In this document: positions 14,389-16,709 of the stretch, one piece after another
How the letters are laid out: every line of letters begins with the position of its first letter
Position numbering within the stretch: the stretch's first letter is position 1
Assembly (NCBI GenBank): GCA_015654495.1
Contig: JAATGW010000579.1
Location: forward strand, 1-16,709
DNA from: Chitinophagales bacterium
GTDB taxonomy: Bacteria > Bacteroidota > Bacteroidia > Chitinophagales > Chitinophagaceae
Direction of reading: 5' to 3'
DNA length: 16,709 bases
Position numbers and translations under genes: made by a program
Notes under the pieces: generated by a model
What the model saw: the letters and a program-made list of their open reading frames with translations, nothing else
The model's database searches: none
Told to the model about the DNA's origin: nothing

Positions 14389-15105
14389 ATGGCGAATAAT
14401 TTTTTCCGATTTAAAAAGTTCACAATTCAGCAGGAGAAATCCGCGATGAAAGTTACAACAGATGCCTGTACTTTTGGCGCCTGGGTGGCAGAGAAAAGCA
14501 AAGGCCGGATCCGCAATATACTTGATATCGGAACCGGTACTGGTTTATTAATGCTCATGCTTGCTCAAAAGACGAAAGCTGAAATTACTGGTATAGAAAT
14601 AGATTGTGCTGCAGCTGAACAGGCAAAGGAAAATTGTGCAGCCAGCTCCTGGAGTACAAGGCTCGAGGTTTTCAATGCTGATGTACGAAAATTTGAATTC
14701 AGAAATAGTTACGACCTGATCATCAGCAATCCTCCTTTTCATAAAAATCAGCTTGTCAGCCCTGATGAAAAAAAGAACCTTGCACATCACAGCAGCGGGT
14801 TGGAATTAAATGAGCTGATAACTGTTGCGTCGTCTTTCCTTCAACCATTGGGACATATTGCTGTACTGATTCCCTTTTATCGAAATAATGAAATGATTGA
14901 AACTGCAACTGCGCGTGGCTTTTATGTCAGAGAAAAACTTTTGATGAAACAGTCTCCCACACATGACTTCTTCAGATCAGTCATTATTTTTTCAAGAATC
15001 AAAAATCCAGATCCGGAAGTTTCAATAATTACTATCTCAGATTCTGAAGGAAATTACACTGCTGAGTTTATAGAATTACTGAAAGATTATTATTTCAATC
15101 TATAA
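14389..15105 (+). CDS. trmN6: tRNA1(Val) (adenine(37)-N6)-methyltransferase
   Basis: A SAM-dependent methyltransferase of the TrmN6 (YfiC) family, which makes m6A at position 37 of tRNA1(Val) in E. coli. The 238-residue protein opens with FFRFKKFTIQQEKSAMKVTTDACTFGAW (5-32), the family N-terminus. SAM-binding motif I is DIGTGTGLL (46-54), the acidic motif II end is GIEID (68-72), and the catalytic motif IV is NPPF (114-117), as in N6-adenine methyltransferases. The SPTHDFFRS segment (about 194-202) is also family-typical. It is the third gene after the small protein and tsaD, separated from tsaD by 86 bp. Its TAA overlaps the stop of the convergent oxidoreductase gene (15100-15105). Substrate assignment follows the family. 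Confidence 0.9.
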   Translation: MANNFFRFKKFTIQQEKSAMKVTTDACTFGAWVAEKSKGRIRNILDIGTGTGLLMLMLAQKTKAEITGIEIDCAAAEQAKENCAASSWSTRLEVFNADVRKFEFRNSYDLIISNPPFHKNQLVSPDEKKNLAHHSSGLELNELITVASSFLQPLGHIAVLIPFYRNNEMIETATARGFYVREKLLMKQSPTHDFFRSVIIFSRIKNPDPEVSIITISDSEGNYTAEFIELLKDYYFNL

Positions 15106-16311
15106 TGATTTGTCCGGATCCGCATAGTCACAGAGATATAAATACGGAAAAGTAATAATGCCGTTGTTGAGCATAGTTGCTCTTTCAATTACCGGATTTC
15201 CGCCGCGAATAAGATCCTGCAAAACATATTTGATTAATTGTTCGCCGAAATACCGGGAAGCATCGCGGGGCAATTCATTAGGAAGATTTCCAACGGCGAT
15301 GATGTCTACTGATTCATCCTGGTAAGGTGCTGTCTTACTGAAATCTTTTTTCGAAATTCCATATACCGGATCTTCAATCGTCTGATCACCGAGATTTATC
15401 GGAACAGATCCACCTGCATCATCAGTAATATCCGCAATTGTCCGGATATTAAACCTGCTATCGAGGATAAGTTCTTTCTCAAATAAACGCGGTATTTGTT
15501 TGTCCCAGAAAACACCGTTCATCAGAATATCAGTCTTAAAGGCATACTGGTCGAAGATGCAATTGTAGTTATCCGGATGCAGGTGAAAATCATTCCGGTT
15601 ATACTCCCCTGTGATTTTATGTCTGTAAAGATCTGCGCCTTTCAGGTGTACATAAACCGGGTAGCTGAATTCACGTCCGAGGTATTCTTCAGGTTCCACT
15701 TCGTGCATACCAACCAGATTCATAATTTCAAGAACACCATGAGCTACGCGACCGGAACCGGTTACTACGACGCGAAGATTGGGAAGTTTTAAACCGAAAT
15801 AAGTATGAATCAGCTCGCGGAAACTTCGCTGTTTATATACCCTGGACAGCGAGAATTCACCCGTCCGGTTTCCAAAGGCCATAAGTCCGTTGTGCGCTCC
15901 AACAATTCCGGCAAAAAATCCGAATCCAATAATCCTGGTTCCATCATCATGTTCGAGGCACTCGTAGTCAATCAGGGTGATTTTACTTCTGATCAGTGCC
16001 TGAAAAAGTGCCATGTTATAGGGTTGTTTTTTACGGGTATGGGAAAAGAACAGGTATGTTTTACCTGGAATCAATGAAGCTTCAGCTATTTCTTTTATTC
16101 CCATCAGGATATCACAATGCTGCATATTTTCTACCACTTCCACTCCCGCAGACTGGTATTCCTTATCGGAAAAGCAACGGGTTTGTGAGGTCTGTACCAC
16201 AATTTTCACCATGCCGGAATTTTTGTGGATCCATTTGCATTGTGCCGGTGTAAGTGCAACCCTGTTATCGGCCGGAATTTTCTCCTCTCTGATCAGTCCA
16301 ATAATCGTCAT
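15100..16311 (-). CDS. Saccharopine dehydrogenase-like / alanine dehydrogenase-fold NAD(P) oxidoreductase
   Basis: A 403-residue enzyme of the alanine dehydrogenase/transhydrogenase/saccharopine dehydrogenase superfamily, most like the lysine-forming saccharopine dehydrogenase branch found widely in Bacteroidota. The N-terminal domain has IREEKIPADNRVALTP (7-22), GIKEI (71-75) with the likely catalytic K73, and YLFFSHTRKKQPYN (86-99) with H91, matching the Lys/His pair of the family. The Rossmann dinucleotide site is VVVTGSGRVAHG (181-192). AVGNLPNELPRDAS near the C-terminus is a further family signature. The frame runs upstream to 16503, but those codons read through a palindromic repeat and a tRNA. 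The ATG at 16311 is preceded by a good promoter, so it is the start. The true substrate is uncertain; Bacteroidota homologues are mostly uncharacterised. Confidence 0.85.
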   Translation of the reverse strand: MTIIGLIREEKIPADNRVALTPAQCKWIHKNSGMVKIVVQTSQTRCFSDKEYQSAGVEVVENMQHCDILMGIKEIAEASLIPGKTYLFFSHTRKKQPYNMALFQALIRSKITLIDYECLEHDDGTRIIGFGFFAGIVGAHNGLMAFGNRTGEFSLSRVYKQRSFRELIHTYFGLKLPNLRVVVTGSGRVAHGVLEIMNLVGMHEVEPEEYLGREFSYPVYVHLKGADLYRHKITGEYNRNDFHLHPDNYNCIFDQYAFKTDILMNGVFWDKQIPRLFEKELILDSRFNIRTIADITDDAGGSVPINLGDQTIEDPVYGISKKDFSKTAPYQDESVDIIAVGNLPNELPRDASRYFGEQLIKYVLQDLIRGGNPVIERATMLNNGIITFPYLYLCDYADPDKSL

Positions 16312-16316
16312 AGCGT

Positions 16317-16347
16317 TAAAAATAAGCCTTGCCGCTAAATATTCAAA
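16317..16347 (-). promoter_or_regulatory. Promoter of the saccharopine dehydrogenase-like gene
   Basis: On the minus strand a TTTG -33 box (16344-16347) is followed by exactly 19 bases and then TATTTTTA (16317-16324), which matches TAnnTTTG at five of six fixed positions. This is the best complete promoter in the window. Its -7 box ends 5 bases before the ATG at 16311. Confidence 0.6.
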
Positions 16348-16403
16348 CGGATAAAACAGGAAGCCGCCGTCAAAAAGAAATTGTTGGTCGCGGGAGAATT
16401 CTA

Positions 16404-16461
16404 AATATTGCACCCCCATTCTAAATGAAAGCCCGGATGGCGGAATTGGTAGACGCGTCAG
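16404..16461 (+). repeat. 58-bp direct repeat, copy 1 (promoter-proximal region plus 5' half of tRNA-Leu)
   Basis: Bases 16404-16461 are identical to 16652-16709, 248 bp apart. The unit covers AATATTG, a C-rich leader and the first 31 bases of tRNA-Leu. The second copy runs into the window edge, so the true repeat may be longer. Confidence 0.9.
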
Positions 16462-16469
16462 ACTCAAAA

Positions 16470-16489
16470 CCTGCCTGCCGGCAGGCAGG
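16470..16489. repeat. Perfect 20-bp palindrome in the tRNA anticodon loop
   Basis: CCTGCCTGCCGGCAGGCAGG is its own reverse complement. It resembles the GC-rich palindromes scattered through many Bacteroidota genomes. In the minus frame it reads LPAGRQ, a familiar spurious peptide. Confidence 0.85.
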
Positions 16490-16517
16490 TCTGGTATTCG
16501 CAAGGATGTGCAGGTTC

Positions 16518-16544
16518 CCTGCCTGACTGCGTCACGCAGGCAGG
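16518..16544. repeat. 27-bp palindromic element in the tRNA T loop
   Basis: CCTGCCTG (16518-16525) pairs with CAGGCAGG (16537-16544). Inside, CTGCGTCACGCAG (16527-16539) is a perfect odd-length palindrome that would form an alternative, mutually exclusive stem. The ends are the same as those of the 20-bp palindrome, so it is probably a longer member of the same family. Confidence 0.8.
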
Positions 16545-16651
16545 GATTCCTGATACGGAACTCTTCGAATTTTAAAGTCTCTGCATTATACGGTGATTAA
16601 ATCCCAAGATGTTATTTTCACTTTTTTCATAAATTGATAGTTCTATTTACT

Positions 16652-16709
16652 AATATTGCACCCCCATTCTAAATGAAAGCCCGGATGGCGGAATTGGTAG
16701 ACGCGTCAG
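16652..16709 (+). repeat. 58-bp direct repeat, copy 2, running to the window end
   Basis: Identical to 16404-16461. Just upstream the second copy has TAATATTG (16651-16658), a slightly better -7 box (five of six fixed positions) than the AAATATTG of the first copy. What follows 16709 is not visible. Confidence 0.9.
16679..16709 (+). tRNA. tRNA-Leu, 5' 31 bases only (cut by window end)
   Basis: GCCCGGATGGCGGAATTGGT followed by AGACGCGTCAG is the acceptor 5' strand, the D arm and the start of the anticodon stem, identical to the copy at 16431. The anticodon is outside the window; CAA is expected by analogy. This may be the functional copy. Confidence 0.6.

Larger units (their letters stand above)
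16431..16561 (+). pseudogene. tRNA-Leu(CAA)-like gene interrupted by two palindromic elements
   Basis: The gene starts with acceptor strand GCCCGGA (16431-16437), followed by a normal Leu D arm and anticodon stem-loop TCAGA-CTCAAAA (16458-16469, anticodon CAA). A 20-bp palindrome (16470-16489) then interrupts the loop after tRNA position 38, and TCTGG resumes the anticodon stem. The long variable arm ATTC-GCAA-GGAT is intact. The T arm begins GCAGG-TTC and is interrupted by a second 27-bp palindromic element (16518-16544) before GATT-CCTG. Joined without inserts, the T loop is the normal TTCGATT. The 3' acceptor strand (about 16554-16560, TACGGAA) pairs with GCCCGGA at only 4 of 7 positions, and the T stem has a G-A mismatch. 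It is therefore most likely a pseudogene, unless both inserts are removed from the RNA. Confidence 0.75.

Noticed and set aside
16470..16489. A genuine tRNA intron
   Set aside because: The position is close to the canonical site, but the insert is a perfect palindrome of a dispersed type, lacks a group I intron structure, and a second similar insert sits in the T loop.
16312..16503. N-terminal extension of the saccharopine dehydrogenase-like protein up to 16503
   Set aside because: The extra codons read through the tRNA and a CCTGCC palindrome (giving LPAGRQ), and a full promoter lies directly before the ATG at 16311.
16470..16544. CRISPR-like pair of repeats
   Set aside because: Only two units of unequal length, both palindromic, interrupting a tRNA; there is no array and no cas gene.
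16404..16709. Integrative element attachment sites (attL/attR) at tRNA-Leu
   Set aside because: The repeated part is the 5' half of the tRNA with its upstream region, not the 3' end, and the 248-bp spacing holds no integrase.
1..16709. A coordinated tRNA-modification island (yhhQ, tsaD, trmN6)
   Set aside because: The three genes are in separate transcription units spread over 15 kb with unrelated genes between them; co-location is most likely chance.

Overview
This window looks like a chromosomal segment of a Bacteroidota bacterium, probably from the Chitinophagales/Sphingobacteriales side of the phylum, though I cannot fix the order from sequence alone. Three things point there. Start codons lack convincing Shine-Dalgarno sequences. 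Several genes are preceded by close matches to the Bacteroidota promoter -7 element TAnnTTTG, in one case with a TTTG -33 box 19 bases upstream. The gene content (YfhO, MqnA, YitT, a saccharopine dehydrogenase-like oxidoreductase) and the CCTGCC/GGCAGG palindromes also fit. Most of the window is ordinary core genome; the unusual part is the right edge.

Layout. 1-610 (minus): 5' part of a queuosine-precursor transporter, cut by the window edge. 611-730: divergent intergenic region with a 32-bp near-perfect palindrome. 731-6247 (plus): a surface-glycan cassette of a YfhO-type multipass membrane protein and three glycosyltransferases; the last three genes overlap by 4 bp at each junction. 6255-7025 (minus): mqnA of futalosine menaquinone synthesis, convergent with the cassette. 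7128-8474 (plus): purB, divergent from mqnA. 8557-10143 (minus): prfC, convergent with purB. 10251-11219 (plus): YitT-family membrane protein. 11319-12566 (plus): MacB/FtsX-type ABC permease with no ATPase beside it. 12567-12971: AT-rich, with a decayed minus-strand reading frame and a 25-codon plus-strand ORF. 12972-14302 (plus): small four-cysteine exported or anchored protein followed by tsaD. 14389-15105 (plus): trmN6. 15100-16311 (minus): saccharopine/alanine dehydrogenase-like oxidoreductase whose stop overlaps that of trmN6. 16431-16561: a broken tRNA-Leu(CAA). 16679-end: start of a second tRNA-Leu copy.

The most striking observation is the tRNA-Leu(CAA)-like gene at 16431-16561. It carries two palindromic repeat elements, one (20 bp, perfect) in the anticodon loop after position 38 and one (27 bp) inside the T loop. 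With both removed, the gene reads as a normal D arm, anticodon arm, variable arm and T loop, but the 3' acceptor strand is degraded. A 58-bp block covering the proximal promoter and the 5' half of this tRNA is repeated 248 bp downstream at the window end, so an intact copy may lie just outside, or the assembly may be wrong there.

Other points for a second look are promoters placed almost on top of start codons (possible leaderless mRNAs), interlocked divergent mqnA/purB promoters, a hairpin that ends at the base before the tsaD start codon, a small dispersed family of AACGTT-rich palindromes, and the YfhO-glycosyltransferase cassette. Three genes affect tRNA anticodon-loop modification (queuosine supply, t6A, m6A37), but they sit in separate transcription units. 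I found no CRISPR array, phage module, transposase or recognisable defence system.
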